The notes under the pieces were generated by a model. That model saw nothing but the letters and a program-made list of their open reading frames with translations, was not told the DNA's origin and searched no databases. From Agrobacterium pusense (lineage in GTDB: Bacteria; Pseudomonadota; Alphaproteobacteria; Rhizobiales; Rhizobiaceae), in contig NZ_FNBB01000008.1 in assembly GCF_900102105.1 (NCBI RefSeq), positions 1 to 64,000 of the forward strand: a stretch of 64,000 nt of DNA, given 5' to 3'. Positions 25,597 to 33,810 of the stretch are shown in pieces (within the stretch, counting starts at the first letter, position 1; every line of letters begins with the position of its first letter). Position numbers and translations under genes: made by a program.

Positions 25597-26219
25597 TACT
25601 CGTCGCCGTCGAAATGGATGTTGATGTTGATGCCGTCCGCTTCGGCCTTGGCTGCTTCGCCCGAAAGTGCCAGCAAGTGCTCGGCAACAAGCTTCCGGAG
25701 ATCCGCGACCTTCCCGCGCATCACACGGCGAAAGTGCGGCTCACCTTTCCGGCTTGCTTCCATCAGGTCATCAACCCATTGCATCGGCGTGCCAAGATCT
25801 CGAAGCACCTGGTCGCAGATCTTAATCAACGCGCCCTCGATGCCGTGCTCGCCTTTAAGCGGAATAACCAAACCACTGCGTTCAGCGAAATCGAGCGCCT
25901 TCAGGCGAGCCTCGTACTTTGCCCTGTCCGTCTGGGCATCTCGCAAAGCGGAGTTCTCACCAGAAGCGTCATCACGCTTCGTCTGCGCGCCGATCTCCTT
26001 AGCAGCATCCCCAAACGTACCGACGGCACGATCATAAGCCGCCAACTCGACAAGCCGTGACCGTCCCTCTTTGCGGGTCGAAATCCTTCCCTCGGTCTCC
26101 AATCGGTTCACCTTCTCGGCAGCCGTCTGCTTACTCACCCCCTTCCGGCGGGCAAGTTCAGCAACGGTAATCCAGAGGCCGCCATCCATCGGCAGGCTAT
26201 GCTGTGCGTCTGTTGCCAT
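25596..26219 (-). CDS. Terminase small subunit (Nu1-like)
   Basis: 207 residues with an N-terminal winged helix (LARRKGVSKQTAAEKVNRLE, about 24-43; RSRLVELAAYDRA as the wing). The C-terminal half is charged and helical. It should bind the packaging site and load the large subunit; its stop overlaps the start of the large subunit. The start has no strong ribosome site nearby. Confidence 0.8.
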   Translation of the reverse strand: MATDAQHSLPMDGGLWITVAELARRKGVSKQTAAEKVNRLETEGRISTRKEGRSRLVELAAYDRAVGTFGDAAKEIGAQTKRDDASGENSALRDAQTDRAKYEARLKALDFAERSGLVIPLKGEHGIEGALIKICDQVLRDLGTPMQWVDDLMEASRKGEPHFRRVMRGKVADLRKLVAEHLLALSGEAAKAEADGININIHFDGDE

Positions 26220-26221
26220 TT

Positions 26222-26581
26222 GAGTCAGGTCGTCAGCTTTCGAGTCAGGTGAGTCAGGTCAGTTTTTTGCGCGCCGTAACTAGCGAACTTTCGGGGTCGT
26301 CCCGGCCCGCATGGGGAGGGGATCGGAGGAGGACCCGTGAGGGGTGGAGGTTCGACCCGGAGGGAGGGGCCTCGGCTGGTCGGCAGTACCCGATGGTCGC
26401 CGATCGACTGCCCATACCCACAATGCAAAAAGGCGACCGTCTGGCCGCCTTGTCATTCATCGTCGCATAGCTGTAGCACTGGCCCTGAATCGGTGTCTCG
26501 CTTGTGAGACTGTCAGGACTGGGTGCGGGCGTGAAACGTAATCGCCACTAAGAACCGCATCGACCGTGGGCAGATTTGTAC
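26222..26581. other. Noncoding stretch between NusG-like gene and terminase
   Basis: About 360 bases without a convincing gene. It contains direct GAGTCAGGT repeats (near 26223-26258), very G-rich plus-strand text near 26305-26375 (GGGGAGGGGATCGGAGGAGG, then GAGGGGTGGAGG), and the terminator listed separately. Upstream of a Nu1/GpA-type terminase this is where cos and a late promoter would be expected; I cannot identify either with certainty. Confidence 0.4.
26427..26451 (-). terminator. Intrinsic terminator after the NusG-like gene
   Basis: Minus strand: AAGGCG-G-CC, loop AGAC, GG-T-CGCCTT followed directly by TTT. The stem has one A-C mismatch. It lies 130 bases after the NusG-like stop and about 200 before the terminase, so it separates the early/regulatory part of the leftward operon from the late genes. 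Confidence 0.65.
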
Positions 26582-27235
26582 TCACACTTTCTCAAGCATT
26601 GCAAGCGGCATGTTAAACACGGATGGTTTTCCGAAGATCACGATGGTTACGACTGCGTCTCCGTGCCCACCCTCGCCAAACGCATCAACCGATACCTCGT
26701 AACCGACGAACGGACCACTTGTGATCCTGACCTTGTCGCCCTTCTTGATCGCGTCGGATCGACGCCCGTAATCATATGCACCATCTGCGGCCAATTCTTT
26801 GAACTCATTGATCGTTTCGACAGTGACCTTGACCGCCTTCTCTCCGCCCATCACGATGCTTTTGACGCCATCGAACGACAGGATGCCACGCAAAGCGTGG
26901 TTGTCTGGGAGGCAGTAGACGAACACAATTCCGTTGAAGACGGGCAGTCTGGATGCAGGCAGTCGCCTTCCGTGGCGCTTCCTTTCAGGTCCCATTCGCA
27001 TGATGACGCACGCCTCTATACCGGCTTCAATCATGGCGTTCTCAACAGCCTTTTCGCGTCCATACTCGACGCGCGCTATTACCCAAGCAGAATCAGACAC
27101 GGTTCGCGCCCTCTCTTTCGACGCCGATTCGCGTTCATGAGCGACCCTCGCCGCCTCCTGAGCGATGCGATCAAGCTTAAGCATTCCCTTGAGAGAGACG
27201 TGGCGCGAGATATCATCAAACTTATGCTGCATCAT
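26582..27235 (-). CDS. NusG-family antiterminator-like protein with KOW domain
   Basis: 217 residues. Residues 49-148 resemble an NGN domain (WVIARVEYGREKAVENAMIEAGIEACV, VFNGIVFVYCLP, ILSFDGVKSIVMGG) and 163-190 a KOW motif (KKGDKVRITSGPFVGYEV). It is a NusG paralogue like RfaH/LoaP, which bind RNA polymerase and suppress termination. It follows the winged-helix gene with overlap and precedes a terminator and then the late operon. I infer it lets polymerase read into the late genes. Confidence 0.85.
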   Translation of the reverse strand: MMQHKFDDISRHVSLKGMLKLDRIAQEAARVAHERESASKERARTVSDSAWVIARVEYGREKAVENAMIEAGIEACVIMRMGPERKRHGRRLPASRLPVFNGIVFVYCLPDNHALRGILSFDGVKSIVMGGEKAVKVTVETINEFKELAADGAYDYGRRSDAIKKGDKVRITSGPFVGYEVSVDAFGEGGHGDAVVTIVIFGKPSVFNMPLAMLEKV

Positions 27236-28466
27236 CGTTCCGTCCCTCGTTCAGTCTGTGTTTGAAGTTTTCGATTGCGACGAACACTGCCTCGTCGAGG
27301 TCGTTTACATCGTCAGGCAACGGAGGGAATTGAGCGAACTCCAAGCGCTCAGGAGCAACAGGCCACGGCCAGCACCGCTCCGCATAGGCGCGTTTCCATG
27401 CTTCCCAAACCTCGCCACCAACAGCGACCTTCTCGAAATCCTTACTGATCTCGATGATCCGGTTCACCACCGTGAAGCGTCTGCGCTCTATGAGCTGCAC
27501 AGCCTCCGGCCACCCCTGTTTTTCCTTCTTATCGCGCCAGATGAGGTCGTGCTTTTCGGGCTTCTGATTAACGATATTCTGCTCAAGCGGAGTGAGCGAC
27601 AACGCCCGAATGGGCTGGAGCAGCTTTGACATGAGCATGGCGCGACCAGCTCGCGAGAACACCGTGAAGGTTTCCGAGCTTTCGGCCTGCGGAGATACCG
27701 GCTTGGGCTGGGAGAGCTTCGTCCAGCGTTGTTCCTTCAGGTACTTTGCCGCAGAGCAAAGGTGTTTCCGACCGATCGATAGCGCTGCAGCCTGATACGC
27801 CTCCGAATGCTCCAGCGCCAGACCACGCTCATCAGGCGAAAGCGCCAGCCATTCCTTCCGAGCTTCCGGCTCGCTGTCGCTGATCGCCGTTTTCCAGCCG
27901 ATGAAGAACCGTTTGAACGCAGCTTCCACGGCTTTCGGGTTTTCTTCCTCAATCCTTCCAGCCGCGCCGGCAGGCGTCTCTCTCTCTTTTCGTTCATCAG
28001 GAGGCGTTAAAGGAGAGGCGTTAATAGGTGCCGGTCCAGAACAGGCAGGGGGTGCCGACTCTGGGCAGGCAGGGGGTGCCGATATACCGGCAGGGGGTGC
28101 CTCGTTTGCGAACTCGGAAGTAGGATCAAATTCCTTTTCGTCTTCCTCATCCCATGCATCAAACGCAGAGCTTGCGACGGCAGAATCGTAGATCACGCGA
28201 TACCAATGCGCGCTGTCGCGCCCGTTCTGGCTTACGACCTCGCGACGCTCAACAGCCCCGATTTCCACCAGGCGCGCGATAGCTGATTGCACCGTCGAGC
28301 GAGAGCAATTGAGCGCCTGGGCAAGCTTGACCTGACTGCGACGGCACCAGCCGTGGCGAGTGTTGGCGTTGCGACCAAGCATGCACAGCACTTGCAGGTC
28401 TTTTCCCTTCAGCCGTGGATCCGCGATGATCCAACCGGGAATGATCGATAGTCTTGGCTCGTTCAT
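27222..28466 (-). CDS. Winged-helix replication/regulatory protein
   Basis: About 414 residues from the ATG at 28466, preceded by AAGGGGAAGGGGCAG. N-terminal winged helix: IIADPRLKGKDLQVLCMLGRN, then RRSQVKLAQALNCSRSTVQSAIARLVEIGAV. A proline-rich linker (containing PPAG and PPAC repeats) and an unassigned helical C-terminal half follow. The N-terminus resembles phage replication initiator helix-turn-helix modules. The gene also lies where such genes sit: after methylases and before NusG-like. Confidence 0.6.
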   Translation of the reverse strand: MNEPRLSIIPGWIIADPRLKGKDLQVLCMLGRNANTRHGWCRRSQVKLAQALNCSRSTVQSAIARLVEIGAVERREVVSQNGRDSAHWYRVIYDSAVASSAFDAWDEEDEKEFDPTSEFANEAPPAGISAPPACPESAPPACSGPAPINASPLTPPDERKERETPAGAAGRIEEENPKAVEAAFKRFFIGWKTAISDSEPEARKEWLALSPDERGLALEHSEAYQAAALSIGRKHLCSAAKYLKEQRWTKLSQPKPVSPQAESSETFTVFSRAGRAMLMSKLLQPIRALSLTPLEQNIVNQKPEKHDLIWRDKKEKQGWPEAVQLIERRRFTVVNRIIEISKDFEKVAVGGEVWEAWKRAYAERCWPWPVAPERLEFAQFPPLPDDVNDLDEAVFVAIENFKHRLNEGRNDDAA

Positions 28467-28479
28467 CTGCCCCTTCCCC

Positions 28480-28773
28480 TTAATAGCGCGCAGCCGGAAG
28501 CCCCAGCGCGATGCGTTCCATACGTCCACGCGCTGCGCCAACTTCCATTCGCAATGATTTGTCACCGTCCGCGCCGCGCTCGCGCCGCAGATCCGTCAGT
28601 TCAATTTCGAGATATTCGAGGCCCTCGCGGAACCGGGCGCTCAGCAGCCGGTTGCGGATGGTCATTTCACATGAGAGCAGAACGTCGAGCGGGCACGTCA
28701 GTAGCCAGGCCGCCCGCTCCTCGTGCGTTCTGGCCGCCTCCAGTTGCTCAATTCTCGGGATAATCGCAATCAT
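28480..28773 (-). CDS. Small hypothetical protein
   Basis: 97 residues from the ATG at 28773 (ATGA overlap with the cytosine methyltransferase). It is helical and charged throughout (RIEQLEAARTHEERAAWLL...LEIELTDLRRERGADGDK). No membrane segment, no family I recognise. The coupled start supports it as a real gene of the early leftward operon. Confidence 0.55.
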   Translation of the reverse strand: MIAIIPRIEQLEAARTHEERAAWLLTCPLDVLLSCEMTIRNRLLSARFREGLEYLEIELTDLRRERGADGDKSLRMEVGAARGRMERIALGLPAARY

Positions 28774-30689
28774 GCCGCCACCGCCGTGACTGCAAGGTGG
28801 CCGCAGTTCGCAGCGACAAGCGCCCGAGCGACTGGCGGGCAAACGCTGTTACCCACGCAGGAAACCTGCACTTCTTTCGAGAACTGCACCCATACCGGGG
28901 CGTGGCCCTGTGGCCGATCAAAGTACCCGTCTATCTGATAGTGGCGCGGGAATCCCTGAGCATTAAACAGCTCGCGCGGCGAGAGCATACGCATGCCAAT
29001 ATCGACAACAACGAACAGCACGTCATCGATTTCAATGGTGACAAATTCACGTTCATCCCAGACGCCATGCGCCCGCAGGAAGTCCGCAACCTGCCGAGCC
29101 CGCGCCGCTTGAGCTTCAGTGAACGGCGGGACATCCACGGTCGCCTCAATGTGTCCGAAGCGGTCACGCGTCGTGATCGTGCGGCATGCGTCATCCTCGC
29201 GGGCACCCTCTCCGGTCCCGTAGTAGGATTGCAGATAGGGCATGATGAGACGGCTCTTGCCCTGCCCTTCCGGCATGATTGTCGCGGAAGGCTCCGTGAC
29301 GCTGTGACCTGTCGAGGTTCCGAAATCTCGCGCGATGAAGGCGGACACAAGCTGCTGATGGCTGCCCGTCTGAGTGACCGTCGACAGCGCCTCATCCAGT
29401 GAGCGCCCCGGATTGACACCGCCCACGCGCCGGCTGTCATTGTTGGCCTGCGCCATGTAGCCGACGAGAACGGAATTCTGATCTTTTTTGCTGGCGGTGA
29501 TGGTATGCGACTGCCCATCCACGGGACGGCAAGCGCCGCCCTGCTGAGCATAGGTCAGAACCGGCGCCAGCAAGCCGAGCGGTGCCGCACCGCCGGGACG
29601 CTTGATGTAGCTGTTTGCCGTGATCGTCGGCAGCTGATCGTCCATGGCAACACCGGTTGCACCAGTGTTGAACCGCTGGACGGATGGGGAAATCAGCGCA
29701 TGTTTGACGCCGCCGGCGACGACTGTGCCAAGCGGCTCGTCGAGGCTCATGCATCGTGGCGCCTGCCCATCTCGCTCTCCATAGCCGATCTGGACGAGAA
29801 ACGGCCTCTTGGCCTTCAGGACGAAACGATCAAACCCACGGGCAACGCGTGCTTGCGAGGCATCGGCAATTGGCCGAACCGACCGAACACCGAATTTTTC
29901 CCAGATCTCGGCAGACGAGTCGAAGATAGACGGGCACGGCAGGCTCCAGTCGATCTCATCGGCCATGATCGGCCAGGGAAGCTTGCGACCGGCGATGACG
30001 TCAGCATCGTCTGGCGCTCCATGCGTTTTTTCCGGCCATACAATCGGCTGGCCGTCGAAACGCATGATGACAAAGAGCCGCTTGCGGATGGTCGTGGCAC
30101 CGTAATCGCGCCCACGGATCTCGCGGCTTTCCATTTTCGCGCCGAGCTGACGCAGTTTCTTGCACCATTTCTGGTAAGTTTGCCCCTTGCGCTCCGGATC
30201 CGGCCGCAGACCCTTCTCGGTCTGGATCAGCGGGCCATAGTCCTTAAACTCCTCGACATTCTCCATGATGACGACATCGACCTTGCCGCCGCTCTGCTGG
30301 ATGCGCTCGATCCAGCCGGGAATGATCCAGCACAGGTCGCGAATGTTGCGCTCAACCGGTTTTCCGCCTTTCGCCTTGCTGAAATGTTTGCAGTCCGGAG
30401 AGAACCAGGCGAGGCCGATATGCTTGCCGCGCAGGTGATCGAGTGGATCGATCTTGTAGACGTTTTCCGAGAGGTGGATGGTCTCAGGATGGTTTGCCTC
30501 ATGCAGCGCCAAAGCCGCTGCATTGTGGTTGATGGCGTAGTCAGGAGACCGGCCGAGAGCCTGCTCAATACCAGTCGAGGCGCCGCCGCCACCAGCGAAA
30601 CTATCGATGATGTAAGGTCCATGCGGACCCAGTGCGGGCACCGCGACAGAATGCCGAAGGTCAAAAATATTTCCCGGGTAAGCGTTCAT
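28770..30689 (-). CDS. C5-cytosine DNA methyltransferase (Dcm-like)
   Basis: 639 residues from the ATG at 30689 (ATGA overlap upstream). Motif I DSFAGGGGASTG (about 29-40), motif IV WFSPDCKHFSKAKGG with Cys100 as the nucleophile in place of the usual PCQ, motif VI MENVEEF (about 142-148), motif VIII RDYGATTIRKRLF, and motifs IX-X at the end (SPRELFNAQGFP, VGNSVCPPVA). The target recognition part (about 316-516) has about six degenerate repeats ending in TIT(A/T) or TV. No restriction partner is seen, so it is a solitary phage methylase, perhaps against host restriction. Confidence 0.9.
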   Translation of the reverse strand: MNAYPGNIFDLRHSVAVPALGPHGPYIIDSFAGGGGASTGIEQALGRSPDYAINHNAAALALHEANHPETIHLSENVYKIDPLDHLRGKHIGLAWFSPDCKHFSKAKGGKPVERNIRDLCWIIPGWIERIQQSGGKVDVVIMENVEEFKDYGPLIQTEKGLRPDPERKGQTYQKWCKKLRQLGAKMESREIRGRDYGATTIRKRLFVIMRFDGQPIVWPEKTHGAPDDADVIAGRKLPWPIMADEIDWSLPCPSIFDSSAEIWEKFGVRSVRPIADASQARVARGFDRFVLKAKRPFLVQIGYGERDGQAPRCMSLDEPLGTVVAGGVKHALISPSVQRFNTGATGVAMDDQLPTITANSYIKRPGGAAPLGLLAPVLTYAQQGGACRPVDGQSHTITASKKDQNSVLVGYMAQANNDSRRVGGVNPGRSLDEALSTVTQTGSHQQLVSAFIARDFGTSTGHSVTEPSATIMPEGQGKSRLIMPYLQSYYGTGEGAREDDACRTITTRDRFGHIEATVDVPPFTEAQAARARQVADFLRAHGVWDEREFVTIEIDDVLFVVVDIGMRMLSPRELFNAQGFPRHYQIDGYFDRPQGHAPVWVQFSKEVQVSCVGNSVCPPVARALVAANCGHLAVTAVAA

Positions 30690-32200
30690 GCCGCACCGCC
30701 TTCCGGCGCACCGGCCTGATTTCCCCAAAACTCCCATTTTCCATTCAGGCGCACGTCGCCATCCGCGAGACTTTCGCGGCGCTGGAACATTTCGAGCTTG
30801 GGCAATGTCGGGTAAAGCCGATCGATCTGCTCAGCGAACCACACCGGCTTTCGGCTATGCGGCCCCTTCTTTTCGGAGTACAGGCTGGGCGGCTGCGTTC
30901 CCATCTCTGGCGCAAGCGAGATCTTGCCGCGCTTGCCGATCAGGAGAATTTCCGCACGATCGCGAACCCATCGGCCCATGCCAATATCGATTTTGTCCCA
31001 TACGATCGCGGAGACAAACTCAAAGCCCCACGCCCGCATCACAGCAATACCGTCATCGAGCCGGTTCATCGGCACCCAGAAGAAAAGAACGGCGTCAGGC
31101 GTGAATGGCGACTTGTCGCCGGCGCAAAGCGCCATGATTTCTTCCAGAGGCATCGAGGGATACATCAAGCCCTTATCCTGCCCCGTTTCGTCAGACCACG
31201 CCTCCTGCTGCCAGGGAGCGTCGACGTAGCCGACAGGGAACGCAGCGCGAGGCAACTCACCAGGCGAAACGCGGCCCTTGGACGCAATGGCGCTGACGAG
31301 CTCGTTGCGCACAGTCCGGTTGATCTTCATTGTTTCGGTGCGGATCTGCTTTGCTTCATCCTGCACCCGGCGACGCTCGCGCAATGCGCCGTCTATCCAG
31401 ACGATTTGCTCCTCTGGCGAGAGCCGTTTCAGTCGGTCTAGTGTCGCGCCGGTATTCAGCGGAGTTCCAGAGACCATGCGCAGCGCGCGCTCACAGACCT
31501 TCTCGCCACGCTCCGCGTCGCGCTGGATGGCGCGCTCCGATTGACCAGTTGCCTCCGCAGTGGCGGCAGTAAACCTTTTTGCCTCGTCGTTTTTCAAGTC
31601 GCCAATCTGGCGACTTGATCGATCTCCGCCGTGCGCCGTCTCTGGATGCTTCAGGAGATAGATTTCCTTGCGACGGAAGACAAACAGTGCCCGGTCGGCG
31701 GGCGTCAGGTCGCTACGGATCAGGTTCTCGTCGATTTCCCAAAGCTCGCGATCAAGCGCGTCACCCTGGTAATGGACGCAAGGCACGGTTTGCTTGCCGA
31801 GGCGACGCATTGCCTCAAGTCTGTGCTCTCCGGCGGATAACTCGACAGTCTCGTCGGTCTCCAATCCGTAGACCGAAACCGGATTGCGCAGACCATGCTC
31901 CGGTATCGACACCATAAGCGCCGCGACCTTGTCCTCGTCGAGCGTCCGCAGTCGTTTGCCCACGATGATAGACGAGATCTTCCGCTCCACCCCGGCGCTA
32001 ACTTTTTGCGCCACGCCAGCCTCGTCATATCCCGAAGTCGTCGGATAGAAACGCCCAGAGACCTTCGGATCTCGCGCCAGATAACCAGCCATATGCAGGA
32101 TAGTCGCCGATTTGCGATCCGCTTCGCTGGCAACATCGAATTTGCCGTTAGCGCAAGCTTCCGCGAGGATTGCCTGCTTTCTTTCTCCCTGAATCGTCAT
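30686..32200 (-). CDS. ParB-like nuclease/adenine methyltransferase (MT-A70) fusion
   Basis: 504 residues. Residues 75-135 are ParB-like (ISSIIVGKRLRTLDEDKVAALMVSI, ending in SAGEHRLEAMRRLG), followed by helical text. The C-terminal 180 are MT-A70-like: YVDAPWQ (Asp-Ala-Pro-Trp, 327-330, where DPPW is usual) and LFFWVPMNRLDDGIAVMRAWGFE, then RAEILLIGKRG and ADG-type end. It likely binds a DNA site and methylates adenine. It lies between the cytosine methylase and a DUF2312 gene. The DPPW change could alter activity. Confidence 0.85.
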   Translation of the reverse strand: MTIQGERKQAILAEACANGKFDVASEADRKSATILHMAGYLARDPKVSGRFYPTTSGYDEAGVAQKVSAGVERKISSIIVGKRLRTLDEDKVAALMVSIPEHGLRNPVSVYGLETDETVELSAGEHRLEAMRRLGKQTVPCVHYQGDALDRELWEIDENLIRSDLTPADRALFVFRRKEIYLLKHPETAHGGDRSSRQIGDLKNDEAKRFTAATAEATGQSERAIQRDAERGEKVCERALRMVSGTPLNTGATLDRLKRLSPEEQIVWIDGALRERRRVQDEAKQIRTETMKINRTVRNELVSAIASKGRVSPGELPRAAFPVGYVDAPWQQEAWSDETGQDKGLMYPSMPLEEIMALCAGDKSPFTPDAVLFFWVPMNRLDDGIAVMRAWGFEFVSAIVWDKIDIGMGRWVRDRAEILLIGKRGKISLAPEMGTQPPSLYSEKKGPHSRKPVWFAEQIDRLYPTLPKLEMFQRRESLADGDVRLNGKWEFWGNQAGAPEGGAA

Positions 32201-32520
32201 CGCAGCCCCTCATCCATGCCGAGGGCCACGAGATAGACGTCCAGAATCGAGAGCTCCTCGGCAAGCTTCTGCGGGTCCTTCTTGCGAATGCGCAGAATGG
32301 TGCGAATGGCCTTGTTGTCGAAGCCCATGGCTTTCGCTTCGGCCATCACTGCTTTTTCGTCATCCTTGATGACTTCCTTCTCTTCAGCGAGGCGCTCCAT
32401 GCGCTCGATGAAGGAACGCAGGTGCGACGCTGCGACCGGCTCGCTTTCCAGCTTGTCTCCGGGGCGTTCGCCTGCGCGCTTTGGCTGATGAATGGCGTAC
32501 GGATCGAAATCATCGGACAT
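32197..32520 (-). CDS. DUF2312 (GapR-like) DNA-binding protein
   Basis: 107 residues from the ATG at 32520 (TAATG junction with the preceding stop). LRSFIERMERLAEEKEVIKDDEKAVMAEAKAMGFDNKAIRTILRIRKKD is the characteristic DUF2312/GapR helix pair. Chromosomal GapR binds overtwisted AT-rich DNA and helps replication in alphaproteobacteria. A phage copy could act on phage replication or compete with the host protein. The N-terminal extension is about 35 residues and proline-containing. Confidence 0.85.
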   Translation of the reverse strand: MSDDFDPYAIHQPKRAGERPGDKLESEPVAASHLRSFIERMERLAEEKEVIKDDEKAVMAEAKAMGFDNKAIRTILRIRKKDPQKLAEELSILDVYLVALGMDEGLR

Positions 32521-32756
32521 TAGTGGGCCCTCATCAGTCGATCGAGGTAAGCCTGCCCCATTCCGGTCAGCCGAAGCTCGGAACCGCTCTGATCGATCTG
32601 GACGTATCCAGCCTTTTTCAGTTCCGCCGCCAGCGCGCGAGCCTGAAACGAGGCACGGATCGTACACTTGCCACCGGCCGCACGAACTTCGCGCAGCATT
32701 GCGCGCGCGGCGTCCGATATCGACGTCAGGGTCAGAGCGCTTTCACTGGTTTTCAA
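32520..32756 (-). CDS. Small winged-helix-like protein
   Basis: 78 residues. An N-terminal helix (SISDAARAMLREVRAA) precedes what reads as a winged helix (ALAAELKKAGYVQIDQSGSELRLTGMG). It starts at TTG, sharing TTGA with the stop of the preceding gene, and ends at the GapR-like ATG. A role in regulation is likely, but the target is unknown. Confidence 0.5.
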   Translation of the reverse strand: MKTSESALTLTSISDAARAMLREVRAAGGKCTIRASFQARALAAELKKAGYVQIDQSGSELRLTGMGQAYLDRLMRAH

Positions 32757-32920
32757 TGTCCTGCCTCCTCGACAATGCGGCAGACCTCGATCTCGTCGAG
32801 GCCAAGCTCCGTTGCGATTTCATGGGTGGATCGACCGGCGCGCCAAAACTCCAAAACCCGCGCGGCGCGGGCCTCCTTGACGAGCTTCGAACGGCTTGTT
32901 TCGGCCATGCAGAGGCTCAT
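32753..32920 (-). CDS. 55-residue helix-turn-helix protein
   Basis: ATGA overlap with the preceding stop gives the start at 32920 (an in-frame ATG at 32908 is also possible). Residues 15-52 form a compact helix-turn-helix: AARVLEFWRAGRSTHEIATELGL, then DEIEVCRIVEEAG. Its codons are GC-rich like its neighbours. Part of a run of overlapping small genes. Confidence 0.6.
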   Translation of the reverse strand: MSLCMAETSRSKLVKEARAARVLEFWRAGRSTHEIATELGLDEIEVCRIVEEAGH

Positions 32921-33393
32921 CGGTCCGGCCTCTGCGGTGCATTCACCATCAGGTCCTTCAGTTCACGGATAAGCTCGTGAACTTCCTTGGTGATGCGCTT
33001 GGTTACGGCGGCAGTGCCGAGCGTGCCGCTCTGCTTGGCCTCCTGAACAACCTTGATGACGTCAGCGAACTCCGACATCAGGTCCATCATGTCGGTTTCA
33101 TTGATGGGCCGCGCCTCAGGCTGCAACTCGTCGTCCACGACAAGCTTGAAGCCGAGCTTGCGCGCCATGGCGCCAACAATGACAGGACTTTTCGCGCGGC
33201 GGTCCGCCTCGACTGCAACATCGATCGGGATAAGAGCTTCGCTGTTTTCCTCGTTGAAGCTCGCATACTTCGACAGCGTCGAGACATTCACGCGGGTCAA
33301 CAGCGGGAAATCGGTCACACCGCCGCCCAGCTTGTAGCTTGCCTCGGTTGCACCCTTCAGGCTGCGGATTTCTTCTTCGGAAATAGTGCGCAC
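32917..33393 (-). CDS. Hypothetical early phage protein
   Basis: 158 residues starting at a GTG (33393), with AGGGGTG upstream. KLGGGVTDFPLLTRVNVSTLSKYASFNEENSEALIPIDVAVEADRRA resembles regulatory or toxin-inhibitor-like text found in other rhizobial prophages, but I know no function. The C-terminus is helical (TKRITKEVHELIRELKDL). It is the first protein gene after the tRNA. Confidence 0.55.
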   Translation of the reverse strand: MRTISEEEIRSLKGATEASYKLGGGVTDFPLLTRVNVSTLSKYASFNEENSEALIPIDVAVEADRRAKSPVIVGAMARKLGFKLVVDDELQPEARPINETDMMDLMSEFADVIKVVQEAKQSGTLGTAAVTKRITKEVHELIRELKDLMVNAPQRPDR

Positions 33394-33717
33394 GAAAACA
33401 CCCCTGAAAACGCGTCAAGGAAAGAAAATCGGAAAAGGATTCGGTGAAGCCCGCGCGGGCGCGGCCTATTCGTTGCTCATCAGATCAACCACAGCCGCGC
33501 CACATCAGCGGCGACGCAAGCTGGAGTGACAACAATGGTGACAATGAAAGAAAAGGGCCGCCGGAGCTCGGAGGAAAAGCGTCACGGCGGGTGCGCGGAG
33601 AAGAAAGGAAGAACTCTCGCGCAACAGGAAAGGCGATCCGGACGGAAGGGTCCGCAGGCGTGCAAAGCCTCTTCCGTCCGGTATCCCGTGCGCGCTCTGC
33701 CAGGAAAGCGCCGGGAT
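33394..33717. other. Gene-free stretch between tRNA and the 158-residue gene
   Basis: About 320 bases in which I find no convincing gene on either strand; frames present have no ribosome site or composition bias. It would be the leader between the tRNA and the first coding gene of the leftward operon. No obvious terminator hairpin is seen. Confidence 0.35.
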
Positions 33718-33793
33718 TGGTTGCAGCGGCAGGATTCGAACCTGCGACATTGTGGGTATGAACCACGCGGGATGACCGCTTCCCTACGCAGCG
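33718..33793 (-). tRNA. tRNA with CAU anticodon (initiator-like Met)
   Basis: 76 bases on the minus strand fit a cloverleaf: acceptor CGCTGCG with CGCTGCA, D arm GGGA-loop-TCCC with U8 and A9, anticodon loop TTCATAC, variable ATGTC, T arm GCAGG-TTCGAAT-CCTGC, discriminator A and encoded CCA. Pair 1-72 is C-A unpaired, as in bacterial initiator tRNA. But 4-69 is T-T and 27-43 is C-A, and pair 29-41 is T-A rather than G-C. It begins 18 bases after the Cro-like stop. It may be a working phage tRNA or a decayed one. Confidence 0.7.
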
Positions 33794-33810
33794 GAAAAGC
33801 TGGAGCACCG

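Noticed and set aside
29505-30719. 404-residue plus-strand open frame
   Set aside because: It lies antisense to the cytosine methylase, whose catalytic motifs are all present.
33718-33793. tRNA as the phage attachment site
   Set aside because: The tRNA is inside the immunity region, surrounded by phage genes on both sides, and not at a prophage end.
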